DNA of 64,000 bases from JBFGJY01 sp041576975 (GTDB taxonomy: Bacteria; Pseudomonadota; Gammaproteobacteria; UBA4575): NCBI GenBank assembly GCA_041576975.1, contig JBFGJY010000001.1, forward strand, positions 59,697-123,696. Reading direction: 5' to 3'. Below the pieces are notes generated by a model. The model was not told the DNA's origin, searched no databases, and saw only the letters and a program-made list of their open reading frames with translations. Made by a program: the position numbers and the translations under genes. This document shows positions 24,433 to 33,589 of the stretch, in pieces (position 1 is the first letter of the stretch; the number at the start of each line of letters is the position of its first letter).

Positions 24433-26160
24433 CTATCGTACATCAACTTGCGCATAACCAATTCCACGGGGATCACTAGCTGCTGTTACACGGTTAGTTT
24501 GCATATCCCAAATTATTGTATGCATATTGCCATACCTGCGTTGCATTTTTTTTAATGTATGCCCCATAGCTGAAAGTGAATCCTGTGTTGTTGGATCTAA
24601 AGCCCCGGTTTCAAATTGTATTTGATCTGGTAGAAACTGATGATGGAAGCGTGGAAGCTCTACCATCGTTGTAGCACCTGCACCATTGGCAAATTCTAAT
24701 GCTGATAGCAACATCATCGTGATGATGCGACTACCGCCTGGAGTACCAAAAATCGCTATGCGATTACCATCATTCATGAAAGTTGGTGACATACTAGATA
24801 ACATTCGTTTACCTGGCTCAATGGCATTGGCCTCACTACCTACTAGTCCCCATAAGTTGGGATAACCTGGCTTAATAACAAAATCATCCATTTCATTATT
24901 TAATAACACGCCGGTTCCTATCGGTACAAAACCAGAACCAAATGAATAGTTGATAGAAAGTGTTGCCGCAACGTAATTACCTGCCTGATCGATGACTGAA
25001 AAATGTGTTGTGTTTAGACCCTCTTGCAGCACCGCATCATCAAGTAATGAAGTCTCACTCAATTTGTCTCGACTGGTTGTAGCATGTTTCAAATTAAAAT
25101 CGGCAAATATCTTCTGCGCATGCTGCATGGATAAAAGCTTATCCACTGGTACTTCAATATAATCTGTGTCACCTAGATATTGTGCACGTTCTAAATATGC
25201 ACGTCGCATAACCTCTACAATTACGTGAGTACGTTCCACAACATCCAATTCAGATAAATCAAGCAGCGATAACATGTTGAACATCAGCATTAACACAATA
25301 CCACCTGATGAAGGGGGTGCGGCACTGACAATGCTTAGGTTTTTATAGTTACCGGTAATGGGTTGACGTTCTATAACTTGATACTGTTCTAGATCTTTGA
25401 GCTGCCATATCCCCCCTGCCCGCTGTACCTCAGTTACCAATTTTTCCGCAACATCGCCTCGGTAAAACCCATCTACGCCTGCATCGCGAATAGCCTCTAA
25501 CACCATGGCTAATTGTGGTTGCCGAAGGATGTATCCTGGTTTAGGAGCCGCCCCATTATCAAGAAAAATAGCCGCTGCCTGCGGCGAGCTGTGCAATGTA
25601 TCTATGCGAGCACTAGCAAGTGTGTGATAGCGCTCAGTTACTGCAAAACCATTGCGTGCAATCTGTATCGCGAAGTCCAATACTGTACTAATTGGTAGAC
25701 GACCGTATTTATTTGACAAATGCACAATACCTGCAGGCACTCCTGGAATACCAGCGGCCAAAGGACCATTCACGGATTGTTGCGTAGGTTTACCTTCAAT
25801 ATCCACATACATGTCACGTGTAGCAGCAAGCGGTGCAGTTTCACGTCCATCAAGCATAATGTCCTTATCGCTTTCAGCTACATGCAACAGCCAAAAACCG
25901 CCGCCGCCCAAACCTGATGCATACGGTTCTACTACAGCAAGGGTTGAAGTAACAGCTACTGCAGCATCAAAAGAATTACCGCCTTGTTTAAGAACCTCGA
26001 TGCCCGCCTGTGTTGCCAACGGATGTGCGCTGGCCACTGCAAAGCTGGGTACGGTATGTTTTTGTTGTTGATATTGATTTGGCAGCTCATGTTTGGATAC
26101 GCGCTGTAAATCACACGCCCCAAAAAATAGAGCTATTAACACAAGGATTAAGCAACGCAT
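24433..26160 (-). CDS. ggt: Gamma-glutamyltransferase, lipoprotein form
   Basis: Cleaves the gamma-glutamyl bond of glutathione and transfers it to water or amino acids. The 575-residue precursor starts with a lipobox (FFGAC, Cys16), implying an outer-membrane or periplasmic lipid-anchored form instead of the soluble E. coli type. Visible signatures are NSFDAAVAVTSTLAVVEPYASGLGGGGF, the autoprocessing and catalytic threonine in NTTHFSVID (Thr384), LSINYSFGSG, NNEMDDF, PGKRMLSSMSP, GTPGGSRI and the C-terminal DPRGIGYA. All known substrate-binding residues around these motifs appear present. A role in extracellular glutathione use is inferred. Confidence 0.94.
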   Translation of the reverse strand: MRCLILVLIALFFGACDLQRVSKHELPNQYQQQKHTVPSFAVASAHPLATQAGIEVLKQGGNSFDAAVAVTSTLAVVEPYASGLGGGGFWLLHVAESDKDIMLDGRETAPLAATRDMYVDIEGKPTQQSVNGPLAAGIPGVPAGIVHLSNKYGRLPISTVLDFAIQIARNGFAVTERYHTLASARIDTLHSSPQAAAIFLDNGAAPKPGYILRQPQLAMVLEAIRDAGVDGFYRGDVAEKLVTEVQRAGGIWQLKDLEQYQVIERQPITGNYKNLSIVSAAPPSSGGIVLMLMFNMLSLLDLSELDVVERTHVIVEVMRRAYLERAQYLGDTDYIEVPVDKLLSMQHAQKIFADFNLKHATTSRDKLSETSLLDDAVLQEGLNTTHFSVIDQAGNYVAATLSINYSFGSGFVPIGTGVLLNNEMDDFVIKPGYPNLWGLVGSEANAIEPGKRMLSSMSPTFMNDGNRIAIFGTPGGSRIITMMLLSALEFANGAGATTMVELPRFHHQFLPDQIQFETGALDPTTQDSLSAMGHTLKKMQRRYGNMHTIIWDMQTNRVTAASDPRGIGYAQVDVR

Positions 26161-26173
26161 TCGAAGAAAATAC

Positions 26174-26662
26174 TTACTTCTTATTTGAATATTTTCGTTG
26201 TAAGGCTTTTACTACCGCAGGAGAAACAAATTTAGATACATCTCCACCTAAGCTCGCGATTTCGCGAACTAAACTAGAAGAGATGAAGGCATGCTCTTCG
26301 GAGGGAGTTAAAAAGACAGATTCAAAACTATCGTCAAGTTGACGGTTCATACTGGCCAACTGAAACTCAAACTCAAAATCGGAAACTGCGCGCAGTCCAC
26401 GTAAAATTGTTTTCGCATTTTGTTGACGTGCAAATTCAACTAGCAAGCCATCAAAACCACATACTTTGACATTTGGAATTGTTTCTAAAGCTTGTTTAGC
26501 TAATTTTACGCGTTCAGTTAAATCAAAAAACGGACGTTTATTGCCGCCCGTAGCTACACCTACCACAACTTGGTCAAATATTCCGCAAGCACGACGCACA
26601 AGGTCAGAATGGCCATTAGTAATCGGATCAAAGGTTCCAGGATAAACTGCAATAAGTGCCAT
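26174..26662 (-). CDS. coaD: Phosphopantetheine adenylyltransferase
   Basis: Catalyses the fourth step of coenzyme A synthesis, transferring AMP to 4'-phosphopantetheine. The ATG chosen gives MALIAVYPGTFDPITNGH with the nucleotidyltransferase TxGH motif at the expected distance; an in-frame TTG two codons upstream is less likely. ILRGLRAVSDFEFEFQLASMNR and the ISSSLVREIASLGGD motif are standard, and 162 residues is the normal length. It is transcribed between rsmD and ggt; coaD next to rsmD is a frequent arrangement. Confidence 0.97.
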   Translation of the reverse strand: MALIAVYPGTFDPITNGHSDLVRRACGIFDQVVVGVATGGNKRPFFDLTERVKLAKQALETIPNVKVCGFDGLLVEFARQQNAKTILRGLRAVSDFEFEFQLASMNRQLDDSFESVFLTPSEEHAFISSSLVREIASLGGDVSKFVSPAVVKALQRKYSNKK

Positions 26663-26737
26663 ACTCAAATTCTAATATGAAGCGAACTATAAGTGATGAA
26701 ATTATTTGTGCTTGCTATATGCATCTTAAGATAAGCG

Positions 26738-27307
26738 CTAGTTTGGCACCTCATATAACGCATATCGCACTTGCCCTGCAACTTTTTCGCGAACGCGGGT
26801 AAAAACATCCAAATATTGTGGCTGTTTAACTTGTGCTGATGACTCGATGTATATTAGCCCTGATGGAATTAAAAGTGTACGTGTTATTAATATAGACAAT
26901 GCCTGCTTGGTTAAGTCGCTATCAAAAGGTGGATCTAAAAACACTAGATCAAATTTTTGCTCGACTTGTTGCAAATAAGCCAATGCATCTTGCTGTACGA
27001 TGTGTATTTGTTGCGCAGCAAGCACTTGTTTTTGTTTAGTGAGCATTGCCACAGTTGCTGCATCTACATCGACTTGGATTACCTGGCTGGCACCACGTGA
27101 AGCTGCTTCAAAACCCAGGGCGCCACTACCAGCAAACAAATCTAGACAGGAAGCGCCAACAATTTTTGCTGATATCCAGTTAAATAAAGTCTCACGTACG
27201 CGATCAGGTGTAGGACGAATCTCTGGGGTATCAACAAATTGAATTCGGCGACTACGCCAAGTGCCGCCAATAATACGCAAGCTATTCTTTTTCTGAACCA
27301 CCAACAA
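26738..27307 (-). CDS. rsmD: 16S rRNA (guanine966-N2)-methyltransferase
   Basis: A 189-residue Rossmann methyltransferase that modifies G966 of 16S rRNA. Diagnostic segments are LRIIGGTWRSRRIQF, the RPTPDRVRETLFNWI substrate loop, SCLDLFAGSGALGFEAASRGA (SAM motif) and DLVFLDPPFDSD, the DPPF catalytic motif of N2/N6 methylases. The frame opens at a TTG inside the last codons of the upstream peptidase gene, a 26-base overlap; a GTG two codons on is an alternative start. Followed by coaD. Confidence 0.95.
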   Translation of the reverse strand: MLVVQKKNSLRIIGGTWRSRRIQFVDTPEIRPTPDRVRETLFNWISAKIVGASCLDLFAGSGALGFEAASRGASQVIQVDVDAATVAMLTKQKQVLAAQQIHIVQQDALAYLQQVEQKFDLVFLDPPFDSDLTKQALSILITRTLLIPSGLIYIESSAQVKQPQYLDVFTRVREKVAGQVRYALYEVPN

Positions 27308-28589
27308 TGATCTTTACCATATTATTTAGCTTCAAACGCCTGCTAAATGTATCGCGAATATCTTTTTGTGTAATCATTGCAATGTTATCTGTGAAAGTAT
27401 TTAAATAGTTGAGTGGTAAATTATAATAACCGATCAACGATAAATAGCCTAAGATATCTCTATTATTATCAATCCGTAATGGAAATCCACCGATTATATT
27501 ATTTTTTGCAAGTGTTAACTCCTCTTTAGTCGCGCTTTCGGTAATAAAATTTTCAACAGTTTCTAAAGAAACATTTGCAGCTTGTTGCGCCTGATCAACT
27601 CGTGTTTGCAACCCTAATACAAATGGGCCATTTAACTGCATAGGAAAAAAATAACTGTATACGCTGTAAGACAAACCACGTTTTACACGTACTTCTTTCA
27701 TTAAGCGTGACGTAAAGCCACCTCCACCAAGAACATGATTACCGGTATATAGAATAAAGTAATCGGGGTCACCGCGACGTATACCAAGTTGGCCGATATA
27801 TACGTGTGCTTGTTGTGACGGGTAAGGGATAAAGATGTCTTCAGCGGGTAACTGTGCTTTGGGTTCCGCTATAGGTGAAGGTTTTTTACCAGTAGTTAGA
27901 CTAGACGCAATTTGTTTGGAAATTTGTTTTGCTTTTTCAGTATCGATGCCACCAACTATTGCAATGATGGCATTTTCCGAAACAAAATATTGTTGATGAA
28001 ATCTTTTAACATCTTCTATTGTAATCTTTTGGATGGTGTCTTGGTAACCCAATGTAGGCTGTGAGTAAGGATGATCTCCATAAACGGCTTTATAAAATGC
28101 CTTGCTAGCGATATCACCCGGACGTTGTTCCTCATCTTTAATAGCGATCAGTGCTTGATTTTTCAAGCGTGCAAAATCTTTCTTAGGGAAACTTGGTTGT
28201 GTAAGTACCATTATAAATGTGGACAATGCTTGATTAAGTAGCTTTGCATCGCTAAGGCTACGCAAAGAAACACTGGATTGATCTAGGTTAACACTTGCAC
28301 TAAATTGCGCGCCCACATCTTCAAACTTTTCTGCAATAGCATCAGCATCTAATTTCCCAGAACCGGTGTTTAATAAACTATGTGTAAGCTGTGACAGGCC
28401 TGCAAGTTCTGCATCACGCCCGCTACCTGCATCAAAAGTTAGGGCAATATCCAACATCGGTAATTCAGGGGCTGCGACAAAAAGTGTTCTCACTCCATTT
28501 TCAGCATGCCACTGTTCTATCTTAGGTGATGCGAAAGCTGTATTTACTAACGCCAAACACACACATATTGCGAAATATTTATTAATCAT
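27282..28589 (-). CDS. M16 family peptidase-like protein, catalytically inactive partner
   Basis: A 435-residue periplasmic protein (signal peptide about residues 1-20, ending AFA) with the two M16 domains. The position that holds the HxxEH zinc motif in active members reads LTHSLLNTGSG, so the zinc ligands are missing. The C-terminal domain has the RGLSYSVYSYF motif of M16 peptidases. Paired genes encoding one active and one inactive M16 chain form heterodimers, as in mitochondrial processing peptidase and several bacteria. The active mate is encoded immediately upstream in the same direction, 23 bases away. Confidence 0.88.
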   Translation of the reverse strand: MINKYFAICVCLALVNTAFASPKIEQWHAENGVRTLFVAAPELPMLDIALTFDAGSGRDAELAGLSQLTHSLLNTGSGKLDADAIAEKFEDVGAQFSASVNLDQSSVSLRSLSDAKLLNQALSTFIMVLTQPSFPKKDFARLKNQALIAIKDEEQRPGDIASKAFYKAVYGDHPYSQPTLGYQDTIQKITIEDVKRFHQQYFVSENAIIAIVGGIDTEKAKQISKQIASSLTTGKKPSPIAEPKAQLPAEDIFIPYPSQQAHVYIGQLGIRRGDPDYFILYTGNHVLGGGGFTSRLMKEVRVKRGLSYSVYSYFFPMQLNGPFVLGLQTRVDQAQQAANVSLETVENFITESATKEELTLAKNNIIGGFPLRIDNNRDILGYLSLIGYYNLPLNYLNTFTDNIAMITQKDIRDTFSRRLKLNNMVKIIVGGSEKE

Positions 28590-28612
28590 GATTTTGTTTG
28601 CATGGATTTGAA

Positions 28613-29983
28613 TTAGTGAGATTTTTGTTGCTCAGGAGATACCGCAACTTGTGATTCATTCGCTAACGGCTCAAGTTTTGCAACTGTTAAGCCTTGGTCA
28701 ACTAAATATTTACGTGCTACTTGTTGAATTTGCTCTGCGGTTACTGCATTGATTCGCGTACTATACTCATTCATAACTTGCCAGCCTAAACCTACCGTCT
28801 CTAGGATGCCAATCACAGTGGCCTGTCTTTGTACAGAGTCCTGTTGATAGACTTCACTGGCAATTACTTGTGCCTTGACACGTGCTAATTCTTTTTCATC
28901 CACTAAGTTTTCTTGTAAATCATTAATTTCCGTATATAACGCTTGTTCAACTTCGGCCACACTATGTGCAGCAGCAGGGGTGGCATCAAATAAAAATAGC
29001 GTGGGGTAACGCGCATAAATGTTGTAGCCAGAACCTGCACTGGCCACCAACTCCTTTTCACGCACTAAACGCTTGCTAAGTCGGGCACTGCGTCCACCAT
29101 CGAGAACACCTGCTAACACCGATAATGCATAGGGTTCCCAGTCATGCTCGGCGGTAGCAAGAGAAGGCACTTTATAGCCCAACATTAAATACGGTAATTT
29201 AGCAATGGCTTTGACTGTTACACGACGTGTACCAGTTTGTGGATGCTCAGAGCGTGGCTTACTGGCTTTTACGGGTCGACTCTCCAGCCCGGCGAAATAC
29301 TCTTCAGCTAAAGCAAATACAGCTTTCGGGCGCACATCTCCCACAACTACTAGAGTAGCGTTATTGGGTGTATACCAACGTTTATACCACTCTCTTAAAT
29401 CTTCTAGGGTTAGATTATCTAAATCGTTCATCCAGCCAATAATCGGATGATGATAGGGGTTATTGAGGAATGCAGTTGCGTACAATTGTTCATAGACCAA
29501 TGCATTTGGATTATCATCGGTGCGTAAACGCCTTTCTTCTTTCACGACTTCAAGCTCACTAGCGAAATCATCAGTCGATAGTATTAGATTCAGCATTCGA
29601 TCAGACTCTAGTTCAAAGCTTACTTCTAACTTACTTTTTTCCATTAGCTGATAATAAGACGTGTAGTCACGCCCAGTGAATGCATTATCCCGTGCACCAA
29701 TCTCTGCTAGAGTGGAAGAAAAGGTTCCAGAGGGATATTTTTCCGTGCCTTTAAACATCATATGCTCAAGCACATGTGATACCCCGGTAATGCCACTATG
29801 TTCTTGAGCAGAACCTACACGATACCAAACTTGGGAAATCACAACTGGAGCGCGATGATCTTCTTTGACAACTACTTTCATTCCATTGTCAAAAATTTTT
29901 TCATGCGTGTTTGCTGCGTTACTATAAGCTAGCGATGAGGCTACTAGACATAGAAGTAGCGTAGTAATTTTTATTACTTTCAT
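28613..29983 (-). CDS. M16 family zinc metallopeptidase, active subunit
   Basis: A 456-residue protein with a signal peptide (about 1-23, SLAYSNA) and an intact inverted zinc motif HVLEH at residues 70-74 within GVSHVLEHMMFKGTEKYPSG, plus the downstream ELEVVKEERRLRTDDNP containing the third zinc ligand Glu. It is first in a two-gene unit with the inactive subunit. Likely degrades peptides in the periplasm; the specific substrate is unknown. Confidence 0.9.
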   Translation of the reverse strand: MKVIKITTLLLCLVASSLAYSNAANTHEKIFDNGMKVVVKEDHRAPVVISQVWYRVGSAQEHSGITGVSHVLEHMMFKGTEKYPSGTFSSTLAEIGARDNAFTGRDYTSYYQLMEKSKLEVSFELESDRMLNLILSTDDFASELEVVKEERRLRTDDNPNALVYEQLYATAFLNNPYHHPIIGWMNDLDNLTLEDLREWYKRWYTPNNATLVVVGDVRPKAVFALAEEYFAGLESRPVKASKPRSEHPQTGTRRVTVKAIAKLPYLMLGYKVPSLATAEHDWEPYALSVLAGVLDGGRSARLSKRLVREKELVASAGSGYNIYARYPTLFLFDATPAAAHSVAEVEQALYTEINDLQENLVDEKELARVKAQVIASEVYQQDSVQRQATVIGILETVGLGWQVMNEYSTRINAVTAEQIQQVARKYLVDQGLTVAKLEPLANESQVAVSPEQQKSH

Positions 29984-30080
29984 TTATATCTGTCGTTACG
30001 TTTGGTGTTAGGATAAGCGCCGTCTTAGGACGCAGCATTATAATTCGTTAGACCATACTACAACCATTTGTTCAAAATCT

Positions 30081-31028
30081 ATGCCTGAGACAGGAGTTTT
30101 ATCTCGTTTACGACAAGGACTGTCCAAAACCAGTGATGCACTTACCGAAGGCATTACTGATGCAGTGCTTGGAAAAAAAGAGCTAGATGCGGAGCTTATT
30201 ACTGAATTAGAAGATCGGTTGCTGCTTGCTGATGTAGGCATAGAGACTACTAATAAAATCATTAATGGCTTAACTGCTCGAGTACGACGCAAACAATTAT
30301 CCGATGTAAAAGTCCTATATGACGCCCTCCAAGAAAGTATTGCTGAAATTCTGGCGCCTTGTAATAAACCTCTGCTAATGCAAGACATCAGACCATTTAC
30401 CATATTAGTTGTCGGTGTAAATGGAGCGGGTAAAACCACCACTATCGGAAAAATCGCACAACGCTTAGTAGAACATGGCCAGTCAGTGATGCTTGCAGCT
30501 GGTGACACCTTTCGCGCAGCTGCCGTGGAACAGTTACAGGCGTGGGGTGAAAAAATCAATGTGCCTGTCATTGCGCAAGGGAGCGGGGCCGATAGTGCCG
30601 CAGTGGTTTTTGATGCTTATGAGTCTGCCAAAGCTCGTAACATGAATGTATTGATAGCCGATACGGCTGGGCGTTTACATACTCAACAAAATTTGATGGA
30701 GGAATTGCAAAAGATTAAACGAGTTATGCAAAAAATTGATCCGCATGCTCCACATGAAATATTACTCGTATTGGATGCTGGTACAGGACAAAACGCAGTA
30801 AAGCAAGCTATTGAATTTAATCAGGCTCTAAATATTACCGGACTTTGTATAACAAAGCTCGATGGCACTGCTAAAGGTGGAGTAGTGTTAGCCATAGCTG
30901 ATAAGTTAAAAGTGCCGATTCGCTATATTGGTGTGGGTGAAGCGGTAAAAGATCTGCGTTTATTTGATGCGTACCGCTATGCTGGCGCACTACTTGGACG
31001 AGAAGCAATTAATTCAACAATCGTATAA
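30081..31028 (+). CDS. ftsY: Signal recognition particle receptor FtsY
   Basis: The membrane-associated GTPase that docks ribosome-SRP complexes at the translocon. At 315 residues the protein is essentially the NG domains: N helical bundle (1-95), then G domain with GVNGAGKT (112-119), DTFRAAAVEQLQAW, IADTAGRLHTQ, TKLDGTAKGG and GVGEAVKDLRLFD. The long acidic N-terminal A domain of enteric FtsY is absent; short forms exist elsewhere. It is followed by ftsE and ftsX, the usual gammaproteobacterial order. Confidence 0.96.
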   Translation: MPETGVLSRLRQGLSKTSDALTEGITDAVLGKKELDAELITELEDRLLLADVGIETTNKIINGLTARVRRKQLSDVKVLYDALQESIAEILAPCNKPLLMQDIRPFTILVVGVNGAGKTTTIGKIAQRLVEHGQSVMLAAGDTFRAAAVEQLQAWGEKINVPVIAQGSGADSAAVVFDAYESAKARNMNVLIADTAGRLHTQQNLMEELQKIKRVMQKIDPHAPHEILLVLDAGTGQNAVKQAIEFNQALNITGLCITKLDGTAKGGVVLAIADKLKVPIRYIGVGEAVKDLRLFDAYRYAGALLGREAINSTIV

Positions 31029-31046
31029 AGACAAAAGTTTATATTA

Positions 31047-31742
31047 ATGATCGAGCTTCAAAATATCACTAAGCGTTATCCCGAAAATCGAGATGCGCTG
31101 TCGCATTTAAATCTCACACTAGAACCAGGCGAGATGGCATTCCTTACTGGACCCTCTGGTGCTGGCAAAAGCACCTTGCTAAAACTCATTGCCGCTATCG
31201 AGAGACCCACCCGTGGACAAATTTTTATTAATCGAAAAAATATTACTCGCATTCCAAAACGTAAAATTCCTGCTTTACGTCGTCATATGGGTATTGTGTT
31301 CCAAGACCATCATCTATTATACGATCGCAATGTCTTTGACAATGTTTCATTACCTTTGCAAATTGCAGGCTATGCACAAGCCGATATTAACCGTCGTGCG
31401 CGTGCTGCACTAGATAAAGTGGCTTTGCTTGATAAAGAACATGTTATGCCAATTACATTATCCGGTGGTGAAAAACAACGTGTTGGAATTGCGCGTGCCG
31501 TAGTAAATAAACCGGCAATTCTTTTAGCTGATGAGCCAACTGGCAACCTCGATCCGGATTTATCGGCAGAAATAATGCAGCTTTTTGCTGAATTCAATCA
31601 AGTTGGTGTAACTGTATTGATTGCCAGCCACGATTTGGATCTGATTACACGATTGGGTAAACGCATTGTTCGATTACGTGATGGAAAATGTGTCGATACT
31701 CAAGACTCTAATAATAATCAATATTACGAAATCATGAATTAA
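31047..31742 (+). CDS. ftsE: Cell division ATP-binding protein FtsE
   Basis: The cytoplasmic ATPase of the FtsEX complex that activates septal peptidoglycan hydrolases. Walker A GPSGAGKS (35-42), signature LSGGEKQR, Walker B ILLADEPTGNLDPD and the family-specific MGIVFQDHHLLYDRNVFDNVSLPL are all present. The 231 residues are close to the usual 220-230. ATG start, 18 bases after ftsY; ftsX follows 16 bases later. Confidence 0.96.
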   Translation: MIELQNITKRYPENRDALSHLNLTLEPGEMAFLTGPSGAGKSTLLKLIAAIERPTRGQIFINRKNITRIPKRKIPALRRHMGIVFQDHHLLYDRNVFDNVSLPLQIAGYAQADINRRARAALDKVALLDKEHVMPITLSGGEKQRVGIARAVVNKPAILLADEPTGNLDPDLSAEIMQLFAEFNQVGVTVLIASHDLDLITRLGKRIVRLRDGKCVDTQDSNNNQYYEIMN

Positions 31743-31758
31743 GAACAAACACACACAC

Positions 31759-32727
31759 ATGGCAAAAGCCAAGCAACCACAACCCTTAGCAAGACCAGAT
31801 GTAATCACTCGTCTACGCGCCTATGGACGTGATCATTTACGTGGTTTGGTATTCAGTCTGGGTAAACTTTATCGGCAACCCTTTGCTACAACATTAACAT
31901 TATTAATGGTGGCGGTAGCTTTAGCACTTCCGGCATGTCTATATGTTCTACTTAATAATCTCCAGGCAGTTACCCATAAATGGGAAGATGCCGGCCAAAT
32001 CACTTTGTTTTTGAAGATTAATACTAATGAAGATGCTATTAAAAAATTACGCAGCCGCTTTGAAGACCATCCAAAAATTGAAACTGTTGAATATGTACCC
32101 GCTGATGAAGCACTAAAAGAATTTCGTGCGCGCAGTGAATTTGGGCAACTGCTAAAAGGATTGCAAGATAATCCTCTTCCACCAACGTTGATACTCACAC
32201 CAGCTGCATCGGCAAAAGATACTAATAGCCTCAATCAACTAGTTAACGATTTTCGATCTTTCTCCAACGTTGAATATGTTCAACTTGATATGCAATGGCT
32301 GCAACGTCTACAAGCCATTACAGATATTGTACGTCGTGCTATCAGTATTATTGGTGCTATGTTAGCCATATCCGTACTGCTAGTAGTCGGCAACAGTATT
32401 CGACTTGACATTGAAAACCGTCGCGAAGAGATAGAAGTTACCAAACTTATTGGTGCCACAGATCGATTTATTAGGCGTCCCTTTTTGTATGGAGGCATGT
32501 GGTATGGCCTGTTAGGTGGAATAATTGCATTACTTTTAGTACTAATAGTATTACTGGTGATAAAACGGCCTACTCAAAATTTGGTCGGCTTGTATAACAG
32601 TAATTTTCAACTCATTTTCCCAAGCTTCAGGCAAAGCCTAGTGCTGGTCACATCAAGTATTGGATTAGGCCTATTTGGTTCTTGGTTAGCAGTTAGTCGA
32701 CATATCACAAAGATAGAACCAACATAA
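31759..32727 (+). CDS. ftsX: Cell division protein FtsX
   Basis: Membrane partner of FtsE. The 322 residues show an N-terminal cytoplasmic tail, a first membrane segment (about 44-66, TLTLLMVAVALALPACLYVLL), a large periplasmic domain with VEYVPADEALKEFRARSEFG, and three further membrane segments, with RLDIENRREEIEVTKLIGATDRFIRRPFLY between the second and third, diagnostic of FtsX. No terminator follows. In many relatives rpoH comes next; here about 1.8 kb intervene. Confidence 0.95.
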   Translation: MAKAKQPQPLARPDVITRLRAYGRDHLRGLVFSLGKLYRQPFATTLTLLMVAVALALPACLYVLLNNLQAVTHKWEDAGQITLFLKINTNEDAIKKLRSRFEDHPKIETVEYVPADEALKEFRARSEFGQLLKGLQDNPLPPTLILTPAASAKDTNSLNQLVNDFRSFSNVEYVQLDMQWLQRLQAITDIVRRAISIIGAMLAISVLLVVGNSIRLDIENRREEIEVTKLIGATDRFIRRPFLYGGMWYGLLGGIIALLLVLIVLLVIKRPTQNLVGLYNSNFQLIFPSFRQSLVLVTSSIGLGLFGSWLAVSRHITKIEPT

Positions 32728-32858
32728 TGCAGGCAACTAGTAACTAGCACTAAAGATAAAGACTAGCTGAAAACCCTTAATGCGCCTTCATTGTAACAAC
32801 AACTAGTGCTTTAGACTCGCACGAAAAACTTCTTGCTTAATTAAGTCGCAATAGCTAA

Positions 32859-33062
32859 CTATCTGTCGCCCTCTGTAATGTCAGCTTCCTTGTTACCCCC
32901 TAAACGCGCAAATGGATACTCTTTGAGTAAACGTGAATAGGCTCATTTAGCTTCTTCAAGGTTAAAAAACGATTGACTTATTTTGACCCATTTATCATTA
33001 CGCATGTTCATCACGTAATACGTGTGTCGGGGTGAAATTATTTGCTGGGTATCTGCACTCAT
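32859..33062 (-). pseudogene. Small phage-like or hypothetical gene interrupted by an in-frame TGA
   Basis: On the minus strand an ATG preceded by AAGG opens a frame of 67 codons plus stop: MSADTQQIISPRHTYYVMNM, RNDKWVKISQSFFNLEEAK, a TGA at codon 40 (32943-32945), then AYSRLLKEYPFARLGGNKEA and a final TAG. The sequence on both sides of the TGA looks like one continuous protein. CGA (Arg) to TGA would be a single change. It follows the Nu1-like gene by 48 bases in the same direction. I do not recognise the family. Confidence 0.45.
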
Positions 33063-33110
33063 CCTTAAGCATGCATTGATGTTTAAAAAGAAATACTTGG
33101 GACCTTTACA

Positions 33111-33323
33111 TCACCATTCGTGTTCTAGATTAGTCACTGACAATCGCCAGTTGATGGCGTCCGCAGTATCGAATATAAGCTCACGCTCATCAGGCCTTAA
33201 TGCCACACCATTAAGCCGCTTTCGAATATAGGGTAAACCGCGACGAATCCAATAATCAATTGTGGGTTGGTCAACGCCAAATATATGCGCCAGATCTGCT
33301 TTGCTTACTTGTACGCCAGCCAT
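33111..33323 (-). CDS. Short helix-turn-helix protein resembling phage terminase small subunit Nu1
   Basis: The 70-residue product reads VSKADLAHIFGVDQPTIDYW then IRRGLPYIRKRLNGVALRPD and ends FDTADAINWRL plus a short tail. This matches the N-terminal winged-helix DNA-binding domain of lambda Nu1 (NKKQLADIFGASIRTIQNWQEQGMPVL ... YDSAAVIKWY) in motif order. Full Nu1 proteins are about 180 residues, so this is only the DNA-binding part. No large terminase or other phage genes are nearby; it may be a relic, or a small regulator of this fold. Confidence 0.6.
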   Translation of the reverse strand: MAGVQVSKADLAHIFGVDQPTIDYWIRRGLPYIRKRLNGVALRPDERELIFDTADAINWRLSVTNLEHEW

Positions 33324-33589
33324 TTATGAGGACTACAAACGGGTTATTTCGAAGAATTGTATGAGCATATTTATTTAGGCGTTTACGTATTAGATAAAGT
33401 CTAAATTTGGGCCGATGGAAGGCCAAGCAAAATTCTGTTGTGATCGCACAATTAGCAAGCCCTCTTTGTTTTACTCAACACCTTTATATCGACAAAGATA
33501 CTGAGCCATAAAATTGAAACAAGCTGTAATAGGGTAAAACGTGCAGACAGAGCGATGTAACTACCAAATTGGACAAAGACTTAGTTGAA
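33324..33589. other. Spacer upstream of the two-receiver regulator, possibly decayed sequence
   Basis: No intact gene here. In the plus strand fragments such as EELYEHIYLGVYVLDKV and, in another frame, LGRWKAKQNSVVIAQLASPL read like broken coding sequence. Together with the Nu1-like gene and the interrupted small gene, this suggests an old insertion between ftsX and rpoH. The promoter of the regulator gene should be here but I see no strong match to consensus. Confidence 0.25.
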
